From Phoronis australis (Eukaryota; Phoronida; Phoronidae), in NCBI GenBank assembly GCA_002633005.1, contig NMRA01000063.1, positions 320,635-360,382 of the forward strand: 39,748 nucleotides of DNA, read 5' to 3'. The notes beneath the pieces were generated by a model, which saw only the letters and a program-made list of their open reading frames with translations, was not told the DNA's origin and did not search any database. The position numbers were made by a program, and so were the translations under genes. This document shows positions 20,808-32,932 of the stretch, piece by piece (position 1 is the stretch's first letter; every line of letters starts with the position of its first letter).

Positions 20808-22936
20808 GGCGTTTTCCCATTGCGCCCAACTTGTTTGATTCTATAGCCTAACAACAAGTTGGGAAGTTTACCCCTGTAGCCAATATCTTACACGACTGAC
20901 TAACTCCATTCTGACATGGTTGGAGGGCCAGCTCTCTTTTGTTCGATAATTGCTCTAATCTTCAAAAAGATTGTATGTAGCCTGACTAGGCTGTGCTGTT
21001 GAAAATAAAAGTTAAGTTATAACATATTTGAACATAAACCAATGGCATTTCTGACATCCTCGTCTAGTGGTGATCATGTTTAGTTTTTGAATCGCCAAAA
21101 TCGCCCAACTGCAACCGAAGTTAGGATAATCTATTTTTTCTGATTGTACCTGAATTCGCTCTGAGTTTGAGGGTGTTCACACGTGGTCTGTAATAAGCCT
21201 GGTAGATAATTGGCCTGCCTGTTGTCATAATAGACAAAAGACTTTACTTGGCAGTTAACAAAGAAGCTAAATTTTATCACAAGCTCAGAACCCCCTTCGT
21301 CTGATAAAGTCACTGAACAGGAAAACACTGTCATGAGCACTATATGTGAGCAGAAGGTTCACAACTTAAAGAGACAGAACACCCATTTTAGCCTATATAC
21401 CGTAACTATACCCTGCAATCACTGCGTCACCAGACGTCAGCAACAGGCTCACTCCACAAGTTGAGAGACACAGAACAAGCATGTCAACTAAGAAATACGC
21501 ATTTCAATTAATTCAACTATTCCAACTATTCGTTGCGCCACCTGCGGAGGCAGGCTGATAGATGTGACGTCAGCCACAGGCTCAGCTCACAACTTGAGAG
21601 ACTCCGGACATGTACGCATTTTAACTAATTTGACTATTCCCAATAATCGATACGCCATCTGAGGACTGGTAGAAACTTGGCGTTGGGGTAGATGAAAGTA
21701 GGTAGATCCTTTAGAACACGCATTCCAGCTAATTCAACTATTCCCAATAGTCGCTGCGCCACCTGCGGGCAGGCAGATAACTAACAAGACATCAGCAACA
21801 GGTTCTCAACTATAAGGGCACAAAACACGCATTTCCACTAATTCAACTACTCCCACTATTCGGCGCTGCGCCAACTGCAGGTACGTAAGTGACAAGTAGA
21901 TAGCCTTCATCAACAGGCTCACAACTTTAGAGACAACGATCACTTATTTCAACTAATTAAACAATTCCCACTAATCGCTGCACCACCTGCGGGGGGGGGG
22001 GGGCAGGCTGATAACAAACTTGAGGTCAGCAACAGGCTCGCATGATGGTGGCAGAATAAGTTGGGTTTTAAGTTGGGTACAACTAAACATTCTGACATGC
22101 ATGTGGAGAATTTCTCGCATACACTGGTCACCACTCTGATTCCCTAAGCTGCAGACAACTTTTAGAATGCCTATTCAGCATGCCCAAGTTTGTATTGAGG
22201 TAGATCTGAGCTAATGAAGTGGAAAGGTAATAGCTAGCACTACTACATGCAGAGATGTTTACTACAGTTTATGGTCGGTACCCTTTGAGGGTTTTGCTCG
22301 CACTGGACAATGCAGTCATCGCAACTGTGGCTGGCTCTGGTGCCGCGCTCTCTTTGATCCAGGCAGAAGCCGCTCAGAAGTACCCATTACAACGTTCTGT
22401 CGTTCAGTAACTTCCATACGTGAGGGGTGCTGAACGTGCGATAACATCTGGCTCTTAATGTTAACTGCCCAGCTCAGTCTTTTGTGCCGTATGATAACAA
22501 GCAGGCCAATTAGCTAAGCAGGCTTCAAAGGAAATGTATGGTGGTTGCACGCTATTTCCGAACGCGTATGAACACAGTCAAACCCAATGTGGCGTTGGTA
22601 ATCCGTTTAGACAGAATAGATTGTCTTAACTTCTGTTGTAGTTGGGCGATTTTGGTGATTCAAAAACGGAACATGATCAGCATTTGACGAGGAATTCAAA
22701 AATGCTATTGGTTTAAGCTCAAATGTGTTATAACTTTTTATCAGCCCAGCCCAGTCAGGCTAGATACGATCTGATCGGAGATTAGTGCAATTATCGAACG
22801 AAAGAGAGCAGGCAATCCAACCATAAATGCCAGAATGGAGTTAATCAGTCGTGTAAGATATTGGCTACGGGGGTAAACTTCCCAACTTGTTGTTTGGCTA
22901 TAGAATCAAACAAGTTGGGAGCAACGGGATGTCGCC
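20808..22936. mobile_element. 2.1-kb palindromic element with ~550-bp arms and internal satellite
   Basis: The left arm (20808 to about 21345) and right arm (about 22365 to 22936) are reverse complements over their whole length with moderate divergence. Paired blocks include AGTTGGGCGATTTTGG, AATTGGCCTGC, GGCAGTTAAC and the outer CCAATATCTTACACGACTGA. Ends read GGCGTTTTCCCATTGCGCCC on the left and the complement of GGCGACATCCCGTTGCTCCC on the right. Each arm has near its outer end a hairpin of 11-bp stems, CCCAACTTGTT with AACAAGTTGGG (20825-20863 and 22881-22919). The centre holds a 112-bp satellite and no recognisable transposase. No target duplication could be defined. This is most like a long-TIR non-autonomous DNA element. 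Confidence 0.85.
21385..22045. repeat. ~112-bp satellite inside the palindromic element, with CTCF-like cores
   Basis: Six units share GCATTTCAACTAATTCAACT, TTCCCACTATTCG, TGCGCCACCTGCGG and TCAGCAACAGGCTCACAACT. The TGCGCCACCTGCGG block or a variant starts at 21423, 21534, 21651, 21755, 21867 and 21979, so spacing is 104-117 bp. On the minus strand it reads CCGCAGGTGGCGCA, which contains AGGTGGCGC, the conserved centre of animal CTCF motifs. A G-run follows the last copy. Confidence 0.85.
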
Positions 22937-25900
22937 CTCATGAGCGGTGAAAATTCCCACACATCTTTAGAAATGCGTGACTTCCTTGTAAGCGTATTAC
23001 TCACGGTATGGTATCACCATTTTCATGAGTCTGCAAAAACGTACACTTTTTCTATCCCCCTCTCCTTCGAAAATGTTCTAGGTGTTACTTTAATTTTTCA
23101 CTGGTCATTATTTATTTACAAAAACTATCAATATTTTAAACTTCATTGCTGTTGCTTGTCTGCCTACCTGACATGATATAATAAATAATTATTTTGAAAC
23201 AACTGTCCAAAAGCTATAAGTGGAGCCATGGTAATTTTTGTCTTTTGCATGGATTGTTATAAAACCCCTCAACCCCCTCGACTCACAACCCCCATGACCC
23301 TTTCGACCCATGACCCCCCCTCGACCAACGACCCACAATCCCCTCGACCCAGTCTACTCAAGCTGGACTCTATCTGAAGTAGAACAAGTGATGACTTGCA
23401 GGACCAATGTGTCTGGCCATGAGCTAGGCTGGCGTTTCCCTGTTTTGAGTCGATTCGGCAAGTTTGAAAGCTAAAAACAGAAAAAAACAATGCAACCAAA
23501 TCAAATCACAGACCTACCAACGTTGCAAATGTTGTTCCTGGCAAAGTGGGGGTTGGGAAGGTTTTTAGAACGATCCCTTTTGCATCTCCATTTTTTATAA
23601 GGTCCTATGGTAACAGCAAGCCTCAGAGCACTCCCTGACTGAAGCCTAGGTTTCATGTACACTCATGAAAATGGCAATCATTAAAACTGTCCCTTACAAA
23701 ATGACAATGATATACATGGAAGTGGCTGCCACATAAGTTGGTCACTTGCCCTATTTTTTGACATGGATAGGGAAGGTTAGAAATATCAAAAAGATTTTCA
23801 TCATATGATTGAAACAATTGTATTTAATTTTCAAAGGGATCTTTTGAACTGTTCTACTTTGTATCAGCAATGGCTTTCTGTTGACAGTTGTCTTGTGTGT
23901 TTAATAAATAAAGAGGCATATTTTGAAAATTTATTGCTTTGCCCTATAAGTGCTGACAAATTTACTTAAAATTGGTCTTACAAGTAATTTCTTAAGGATA
24001 TCACCTTATTCACAAAAATTGGCCATTTTTACAATACTTCACATATATCTAGCAAAATACCTTACCTTCATTTTGAGGAACTTCAAATACAAAATAATTA
24101 TAGGGTGTAGCTAGATTCACTTTGGAACCCCACAACTGGGTGGCAATTTGTTTACTACTTATTCAAGGTCAAAAGTTTATGGGACTGTCACTCAAATCGA
24201 ATCTTCGCCTAAGGCACAGAGCAGTCCTAATTCATGCACCGAGTTGCCATAATATTGCATCAACTACATCTAGATATGATAGAAAGATGCAATTTTGATC
24301 CTGAGGGAGTGGTGCGTCTGCATGCATACGGCCGTTTAGAATGAATGATACAAGTCGCCTCACTTTGTGTACACGAACACAGCAAGTTGTGAAAAGATAA
24401 ATCGTCACCCAAATTCTTTAATTCGGGTAATTTGACATTTCGTGTTTTGATCTCATGCTCACAACGTTCTTGGGTTATCAGTCTCCCAGTGTGTGGTGTG
24501 TCTAACAATGAACTGTTGACCTACTTTAAAGCAGACCACAATGCACAAGCTTGACCCACTTGCTATGTTGGCTCCGCCCATGACCTAGTTGGAATCGATG
24601 CATTGGAAATCGATTTGGTTCAAATTAAATGTTTTGCACTGCAAATTCAGATGACATTGCGCATGAACGTTGAAATAATGAACGTTGCTAAAGGGTGTAT
24701 AGATTATATTGACCGAAAACAAGTTTTCACCAAGTAATTAACCAAAGACCTTGAGACTTTAACCTCTCACGATTTAATTGTTTTTTCTCGTCTTTGGTAA
24801 ATCAACTTGATTTGAACTTAGGAACAGGAGTTCTCGAAAACAACTCTGTGGATTTTGCTGAAACTTCTAAACTTAATATTTATTCATCAATCTCAAAAAC
24901 ACTGTTAGAATTTTCATTATAAAGCCCTAGTTTTTGCGTAATGTAACAAAGATGAATGCGACTGGTATTTTTTACAAAAACACCTTACATTATGTGAGTT
25001 GATTTGTCATGGAAACCAAACAAAAAGACTAGTTGAATATTCCTAGCTGTTTTGAAGTAACTGGTGGATTTGTCATTTAAAAAAGGTTTCATTAAAATCG
25101 ACCTAGTGGTTATTGTGCTATGAATTAACTTTTCTACAAAATGAAATTTTGACTTAAAAAGGTGTTAACGTAATAATAATAATGATACATAAATACAAAC
25201 ATATTTTTATACTCCCTGATCTTTTTTCTTCCAGAAAATATATACTTTTACTAGTTGACAAAGCTTAGTTTTTTGATATACGGAGAATGGGGGCCACTAA
25301 ATAAGGTTTGAGATAACCTTAGTACTCCACGACAGTTTGGTTTGTTCCTTAAACATATGGTCTCTGTGTTAGTATCCTGGTTCTTTGGTTTGGCCTTGGA
25401 AGTTTGACCAGCAAACTTGAAACAGGAACTGGATGGTAGTAGTTATGCAGTGGTCCTTTATGCTTGCACATGTGGTAAGATTTGATTAAGTCAAGATGTT
25501 TGTGGTGAGATGAAGCTAGTCCAGGCCAGTTAGGTGTATCCAATTTCTCTTAGGGTTGAACCTGATCAAAGTAGGTCAGTTGCTGATGGCTGGAGTCTGA
25601 AGGGTGTCAGATGGTGCACAGTGTTGTACTGGTTACTTAACTCTAGTTGCTTCATCATGGGCAGTGCAGCACTGAAAAATGTGGGAGTAAAGCCTCCTCA
25701 GCCCCCCTATGTGCACCGCCTATAAACCACGTGCGGCGCCCATGCTCATGAAACTGTTAGAAATAAACACAAACTATCTGTCTAGTATAACACTAACTTA
25801 CGTAACTAATAAATTTTTACTTTTCAAAGTAAAGGAGAAAAATACTATGCACTTTTAAGGAATATGTGGATGCCAGTAAGTAACCTTATACTTTCAAAAT

Positions 25901-26547
25901 TCACATTAAAATGCTGAAACATGTAGTTCAGGCCTCTTTTAAACTGGAGATCGATGAGTGAGAGAAAGTGAAAAGTAAATTTTACTGAAGTAAAGATGCT
26001 GTTTTTATTGAAATTGTGTCTTATTTTTTCGAATCTGGCCTCAGGTTCCCGCCAAAATCTTATTCAACAAGCATTGAATAACTAAGTAGGTTATTCAACT
26101 CATGTTGTATTGGCCATGTCAGGCTGATAATGTGGTACAAGTATTTATTTTCTATAAGTAGGAATAGCTGAAAATTTGATTTTGACTCTTTACCAATCTC
26201 TAATCAGGTCATGTTGTTTTGTATTTTAATTTAGTTAAACAAAAAGGAAAAGTACAAAACAATGTTGTCAATGACATGAGCAACTTCCTTTTGATAGTAG
26301 TCTTCACTGTTACAGTTTTCTACTTTGTTTCTTTTTTGTTTTATATAACTTTTAATTTTATGAAAGTCCTGAAATTCATGCTTTTGATATCCTCTTCATA
26401 AAAATGATTCTGAACTCAGTGATGGAGAGCACTGTGCAGACAGGATAGTAGGCCCAGCTGAAAGTTTTATTGATGATAATGAAGTTATTGAGACATGATG
26501 TTCTGAAGGCTAATTTGGACATTTTTCTAAGGGCTAACATAATATCT
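22937..26547. other. ZCCHC24 intron, no gene recognised
   Basis: Mostly AT-rich intron. A C-rich imperfect tandem of CCCCCTCGACCCA-like units lies at 23262-23352 and generates a minus-strand open frame of no meaning. Open frames at 24260-24508 (minus), 25349-25543 (minus) and 25534-25725 (plus) have no recognised similarity. A patch with CCGCCTATAAACCACGTGC at about 25717-25735 is GC-rich but has no supporting promoter context. Confidence 0.45.
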
Positions 26548-26733
26548 CATACCTTATTTAGTGACCTCCATTCTAACTCATACCTTATTTAGTGACCTCC
26601 ATTCTAACTCATACCTTATTTAGTGACCTCCATTCTAACTCATACCTTATTTAGTGACCTCCATTCTAACTCATACCTTATTTAGTGACCTCCATTCTAA
26701 CTCATACCTTATTTAGTGACCTCCGTTCTAACT
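26548..26733. repeat. 31-bp minisatellite, six copies
   Basis: Six almost identical 31-bp units begin CATACCTTATTTAGTGACCT at 26548, 26579, 26610, 26641, 26672 and 26703. Only the last has a substitution (CCGTTC for CCATTC), so the array is young. Confidence 0.97.
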
Positions 26734-27039
26734 CATAGGCCACAAAAGACAGGCTGAGGTGCCATTATTGTTATTACATTAACTCCTTTTTAAGTCAAAA
26801 TTTCATTTTTAGAAATAATGTACTTGTTGGTTGATTTTAGTGAAACCCTTTTTAAATGAAAATTTCAAAATTTACCTTAAAAACAATGTTAAGAATTTTT
26901 GAAATTGGTGAATTCCGGTAAATATTAAAATTGGAAAATTTCATTGAAATTCACGGAGCTGCTTTTGAGAACTCGTGTTCCTGAGTTCAGATTAAGTCGA
27001 TTTACCGAAGCTGAGAAAAAGCCGCATAACACTGCATTC

Positions 27040-27180
27040 ATAGCAGTAACACGACCAAACAGCAGTACCAACAACATGACCTAACTATAGCAATAACACG
27101 ACCAAACAACAGTACCAATAACATGACCTAACTATAGCAATAACACGACCAAACAACAGTACCAATAACATGACCAAACT
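27040..27180. repeat. 47-bp minisatellite, three copies
   Basis: Three 47-bp units start ATAGCAATAACACGACCAAA at 27040, 27087 and 27134. Copies two and three are almost identical; the first has a few substitutions. Confidence 0.95.
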
Positions 27181-27567
27181 CCTTTGAAATAAATAGTAAA
27201 TCTGTAATCTCACTAACAAAGCCAAAGTTTTTTTGAAATGTGTTTTTGTTTTTTGCAATTTGTCAGATTTTTTATCTTCATTATAAAGTTCACATTTTTA
27301 AGGCCACTGTTTAGATTGTGAAATTTTTCTGCTTACAAAGATATGTTAGTGTCTGCCACCAGTAATGAAGTGTCTGGTTAAAAACTTGCTCTGGTATTAG
27401 TTTTTGAGACCCTTTCTTGTGTCACTCTTTGTGATTTGTGTGCTGTTATGTAAGTTGGATATAACATGCCCACATCTTGAGAACCAGTTTTCTCCACTGA
27501 ATAATGGTATTGAAATGTGGGCACGTTAAGCCTATTTCTGACTATTGCCCATTTCTGGTCGTTTTAG

Positions 27568-27672
27568 GAGCGTGAACAAAATTTAACAGATAATGCATGC
27601 TTGAAGACTAATCACAATTTTGACGAGGACGCAGTACTTCGCATGATTGCTACACAGCAGGTTACAAGTCAG
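27568..27672 (+). CDS. Candidate in-phase cassette exon in ZCCHC24 intron
   Basis: A 35-codon open block is flanked by convincing splice signals. A CTGAC branch-point-like motif at 27538 lies 27 nt before the exon, followed by CCATTTCTGGTCGTTTTAG as pyrimidine tract and acceptor. The donor is AGTCAG|GTTTGT. The block is phase 0 at both ends, matching both ZCCHC24 exons, so it could be included without shifting the frame. It encodes EREQNLTDNACLKTNHNFDE followed by DAVLRMIATQQVTSQ. I do not recognise this peptide in ZCCHC24. In vertebrates the corresponding linker between the N-terminal block and the PYGS segment is longer than the direct splice here would give. It could also be chance: one such block in 22 kb of intron is not improbable. 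Confidence 0.4.
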
Positions 27673-30048
27673 GTTTGTTTTCATAGTTTTATATCTATAC
27701 TCAGACCTGTAAGTTCCGAAAACACATGTTCTTTATTTTTGTCTTATTGTATAGGGATCTGTTGTGACTGTTTCAAAGTGCTACAGCCGAAGGACATGCC
27801 TTGCACACGGTTAACTTTCTTCAATTTAGAACATTCAAAATTTTCATCATAAGTATAGAAGAAGAAATCTTATATTCATTATTTGCACATAATGTACATG
27901 TGTCAGCAACAAATGCATGGTGACATTTTGAGTCTTTTTAACAATGCTTGTGAACAAATTTGGCTCTTATTTTTAATCTAATAATAAGAAACTTTTCCGT
28001 TTTTCCTCTTGTTGTCAATGCAGGGCTTGATTTGACGACTTGCAGCTCACCAACGCAACTGCAGGTTTTGTTTGTTGACCTTATAAAAATCCCTAGTTAT
28101 CGCAAAGTTACCAGATTTTTACAAGTTGCATCCCAATCCAGGAAAATTGGAATAATAAGAATTTACCTGGAATTAACTTCAAAATTTGTCGATATTGCTT
28201 CAAAATTATTTATTTCGTGAAATCGGTACATCTGACGCTCATCACAAATGTATTGTTGTAGTCTGCTTACCCTGAGGTATGAGTTGAGCAAGTTAATGTG
28301 GAAATTGTCATTATCCTTAATTTGCCATTCATCTGTGGGGGAGTACTGCCACATACAGAATTTATTTGTTTTGACGACTGTATTTCCTATTTGACGACTT
28401 GGGAATTGACCTGTCACCGTTATTTTGACTGACGGTTTAACTGACCAATCAGAATACAGCATTCTTAACACACCTTCGTCTGTGTTTCCTAGCCATCATT
28501 ACAAACAACACGTTTCCAGGTAAAGCTTATGTTAGGCTATTGCTCAAGAAACTGTGATAAGAATGATGAAACGGTGTTGCTGTGGCGTGTGTAATTCGGA
28601 CAGTCGTTATACAGCTTGAGAAGAATATTGCGTCACTTATGGGCATTCACTAAGGTGAAATGTGTGTGTATAAACAAAGCATCAAACTGTGTGGACAACC
28701 ACACCAGCAACTGAACTTGGCATTGTTACTTGATTACTTGAAAGTTAAACACAAGTATATTTGTTCCAGTTTGGTGGCCATAGTGTAGGTCTGCCTATCT
28801 GACGACTCCGGAGTTTCACTTGTCTGGCCGCCCAGTTTGTCTAAGCAACGAGCTGGATCCAAGCACTAGCACTACCAGTAGTCCCCGGAAATTGTTTTTT
28901 AGGACAATTTTATAATTTTAATTTATTTCGTGTGAATAGATTTTGCTTTGTAGAAAAAGTGAGGTGAATTTTTGTTATTCATATACCCGTAGGCTGGTGT
29001 TCATCAGAACTTCTCTCAAAAACTGACAGATTTGATCCGCATACTAGGAGGAGCACTGGGTTACTGAACTCAAAGACTGTATTACTGTTTAATGGCTTTT
29101 GTTGAGAACCTCTAGTTTACACTTGGCCTGCAGAGTTAGAGAGAACTCACTGTAGTTGTTCAAATATGATATTTGGATTTATGAAGCTTTAAAAAAGAAT
29201 TTGAGTTATTTTTATACTTAATATAGCCATTTTTACTACTACACCAGACATACCATAGCTTAGTGATCATGCTACATTTAAAATTCAATGAAAGCTACCT
29301 TTATGCACTGAAAATACAAAAGATGTGAAGTTCATCAGAAGGCCTAAATGTCTTAAGTTGCAATTACGGCCCGTTCCATGCATTAATTTGACTTGGACAC
29401 AGCCCTAAGACCTTCCGCAGTGCAATCGACTTGACCTACTTTTCTTGGGGAATCCCATCTTGTGACCTGCTTTCCATTTGGCGGAATTTAGCTGACGCCA
29501 GAATAAAAATACCAGTGAATTTTCACTGATTTTTTTCAAAATATCCTGTAATCTATGGCATTGTACAGATAATTACTACTTTAAAGTATATGTCCATCTT
29601 TACATGAACATATCACATCAGTGGCCTTAATTGTCATTTGTCAAGTGAAGGTGAACCATGTGTGGTATTCAGATTTTCGTTGGCTCCAAAATATTTTTCC
29701 TCGAACACATATTTTTTCATCGTCACCTTTACAAATTCTCACATCGAATGTACGGTTCTTTGCTGAAAAGCATTGCCTGTTGTCTTTCTTAAACCGTTTT
29801 TGGATAGTCCAAAAATCATTCATCGATATCGTCAGGAAGGTCATTTAGCAACAGTGTGTTAATTGCTTCCGGCATCTTGTTTGTTTGTCAGATGTCACGT
29901 GACTTTTCACAAGGGGGTGGAGCTTGGGATAGGTCAATTGTGCCAGGTCTCATTCAACAAGTTGACATTATGGGGTAGGCGTTGAGTCCTAAAAAGATAC
30001 AGAATGAAAATTATCTGTAAAAAATTCTGTTTCCCCATCATGACTGAT
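27673..30048. other. ZCCHC24 intron, no gene recognised
   Basis: Open frames at 27960-28220 (plus), 28163-28471 (minus, 102 codons) and two opposing frames at 29621-29848 match nothing I know. An ACCAATCAGA motif at about 28442 is followed by CAACACGTTTCCAG|GTAAAG (28506-28525), which could be an alternative non-coding first exon with donor, but there is no independent support. Confidence 0.4.
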
Positions 30049-30251
30049 CACGTGCGCTCAGTCATCATCACAAGCGCTCAGTCATCATCACGTGCGCTCA
30101 GTCATCATCACGTGCGCTCAGTCATCATCACGTGCGCTCACTCATTGCTTGTGCACGGTCATCATCATGTGTGCTCGGTCGTCATCACGTGTGCTCGGTC
30201 GTCATCACGTGCGCTCAGTCATCATCACGTGTGCTCAGTCATCATCACGTG
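30049..30251. repeat. 20-bp minisatellite with eight CACGTG E-boxes
   Basis: The consensus unit is CACGTGCGCTCAGTCATCAT. CACGTG occurs at 30049, 30089, 30109, 30129, 30186, 30206, 30226 and 30246; at intervening positions it is mutated (CACAAG, CATGTG). CACGTG is the class B E-box recognised by MYC/MAX, USF and related bHLH-zip factors. The array also makes overlapping open frames of repeated SSRALSHHHVRSVIIT type, which are artefacts of the repeat. Confidence 0.95.
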
Positions 30252-32325
30252 GAATTAAGGGTCAGTTTGTCCTTCCCATGATTTAATTATGTTCTGTATG
30301 GCCGTTTACCATAAGTGTTGTTACCAGAGTATATGGTATGATTCAGAATGTTATTCAGTTTTCATTGAATCAGTGGTTCACTTTTCCTCAAGGAAATTGG
30401 TTAATCTCGTCACGTACATTATTTTTTTGTAATTGCATGCTGTTCCCTTTACAATAAAACTCGTTATGTTATGTTTCGACTTCTATTCAATGAAAATGTG
30501 CCAATTAACAGGTGCTAGTGTCATCTACCCAGCAGTTTCAGTGATAATAATAAAAAGCTGTGTAGATGTGTTAAAATGTTATTTGCATTGTTTAACTGGT
30601 GAGTGTCATCAGCAGTTCATGTGTTCATTGTTAGCTAGGGTTTGTAAATGTCTGCACTAGTTTAGTTATTATACAACAAGCTCTTCCCAGTAGTTTGATC
30701 ACAAGTAATAAGGTTATCAAAATCATTTAACTGTGACTCAATTGAGGGATACTCTCATCACATGAGCTCAGAGAAAAGGATAGTGACATTCATATTGCAG
30801 CAAACCTTGGTGAAATTCAGCCAGTTTAGCAAACACTTTATTGCCCCAAGTTTATTGCCCCTCTATTATTCCGAATCTAATGCACCGTGTGTGTGCATGT
30901 GCATGAGTGTGTTGTCCTGCTCAGCAGAAGATATTAACTGACTTTCAGGGAACTACTTTCTCAGGTCAAGAGGTCATTCACAACTGTTGCTATTAGGGTG
31001 GAACAACTAACCTGCATACTATAAAGGGTTACCGTATAGAGTTGTGATAATTTCTGGTGAACGACCGCACCAGGAAGCATGTGCTTTTAGTCAAATTTTC
31101 TGCAAAATTCCGCAAATATGGTACATGTTTTCTGAAAATAGAAAGATTGTAGAATTTTCTACTTAAGACAAAGAAACAATGTTGCAGCAATATCAAGGCA
31201 TGGTCAAATTTCATTTCAAATATAAATTCATGAACAGATCTCACAATCAGTTTTCAAAATGTCCTTTATTTTATGTGGCTTTTCAGATGAAAAAATATAT
31301 TCATGAAAATCATTGATTACAGCCTCAATTTTGACGGTATCTTATTAAAAACTAGCTCATTTTGTCTGTGGAACAACGTTGATAGCATAGTGTCTGTTTC
31401 ATTTGAGTCTGACTGATAAGCTGTTGAGATGCCATGTTGAAAAAATTTCTAAATTTTCATCGTTCATAACCATAAAGTAAGACATTAACATATAACTTGG
31501 AGGCAAAGATTGATATCAAAATTAAGTACGGCATGAACAGCTAAACCATTGATGGGCAGGCAAATTTAAAATGCGATATTCGATTGCCAATCACAAAAGA
31601 AAGACACAAATTTATTTAAAGTAAACTGTTTTTACAAACTTAATGCATTTCTTGAGCAAAAGTGAGGTTTTAACTAATAAAGTCTAACCATCGATCACTT
31701 TTCAAATCACTGTGAAGACATGAAGTAATAAATGTGTAATACTGGTTAAAATCCCTTCTTAATACTGACATAGATAAAAGCAGAAAAGGTAAATATTCGC
31801 AGGCTGTATAAGATCCGAACCTGTCCAAAACGACAAGGTACCAAAATGCACAGTGTCACACTAAATAAAATTAACATTTTTATTAGGGCTGCTATGCAGT
31901 TACTAACTGCTGTGTATCAAACTTATGCATTACAGGAAGAAATTTATACTAAAACTTGCATGTCTATTATATATCTGTAAAATATCTACAAACATACTGT
32001 AGAGCACAAGTATAGGGAAGGGCATCCACAGTCTCTCTGGTATAATAATACCGCAAAATGTCATACACAATATACAACAAGTACACAAATCAGGTAAGCA
32101 ACTTGATCTACAAAATATGATCGCCAATAAGAAGACCTAGGTCACCACCATATCGAATTTGTTCAACGAACATTCTATAGCTAATCCAAAGGACAAATAA
32201 CTTTTGTGTCTGCGACGTCAGTTGAGGATGGACTCGCATCTACTCAGTAAATGCATTTAAGCCCAGGGCTCATGTTTCATGAAAGTTGAAGTCTAGAAAC
32301 TTCCATTGTTGGTATGATAGAGGAG
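30252..32325. other. ZCCHC24 intron, no gene recognised
   Basis: AT-rich intron. Short frames at 30433-30660 (plus), 31029-31244 (minus) and 31930-32127 (minus) are unassigned and lack splice context. No repeat or terminus was recognised. Confidence 0.45.
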
Positions 32326-32426
32326 GCAGTGTGGCCTGGTTGATAAGTGCCCACTTTCTTTACTTGAGGTCGTGGGTTCAAGTCCCACCAGAGGTCGTGG
32401 GTTCAAGTCCCACCAGGTCACACTGC
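32326..32426 (+). pseudogene. tRNA-like relic (SINE head type) with duplicated B box
   Basis: The segment starts GCAGTGTGGCCTGGTTGATA and ends CAGGTCACACTGC. The terminal GCAGTGTG and CACACTGC are perfect complements, as in a tRNA acceptor stem. TGGCCTGGTTG resembles a degenerate A box, and GGTTCAAGTCC fits the RNA polymerase III B box. A 25-bp block, GAGGTCGTGGGTTCAAGTCC plus CACCA, is present twice exactly (32366-32390 and 32391-32415), so the B box and T-arm are doubled. Removing one copy leaves about 76 nt, tRNA length. The pattern is closest to a leucine- or serine-type tRNA, but the anticodon arm is not convincing. It is likely a tRNA-derived SINE head or pseudo-tRNA. Confidence 0.75.
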
Positions 32427-32932
32427 TAAACTCTTGAGCCAGGTTTCTAGCTCCTCAGCTTGTTTTTTACCACATATCAATAAAGCATATAAATATTTCC
32501 AGGTGATCAGTGCAATGGGCCCACATGCGAGGCCTGCGCACATTTGGTACAACGTGTATCAGACCGCCTGCAATTATTATTTTTTATATATGATGTCAGC
32601 ACTATTCAACAGGTTATTATGTAATTTTTGAAAAGTCAAACCAGAGGCTAGCCTATTAGAAAGACCTATAAGTCAACAAACACTTCAACTGAGTTTGAAA
32701 TATTGTGATCCGAGTGTGTTTTCATGACGGAATTTTTGGAAGTTTGTTGGGTAACAAACTGAAAATGAAAAGATTTTGGAATCGTAAATTAATAATCTTG
32801 TGTTAAAATAATTCAGACACTACTGGTAAACTGAGATAATTTATTGGCCTAAACCTGCAAAATTATCTCACTAGTACTACTGTTACAGTGACATGCTTTC
32901 TAAAACTTAGCGCATTCATATTGTTTAACAGT

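Noticed and set aside
28440-28525. Alternative promoter with non-coding first exon (CCAAT motif plus donor)
   Set aside because: Two short motifs 70 bp apart are expected by chance in 22 kb of intron, and no TATA, CpG enrichment or coding follow-up was seen.
30004-30286. Open frames rich in S, H, R and V (84 and 64 codons)
   Set aside because: They are direct translations of the 20-bp CACGTG minisatellite in two frames.
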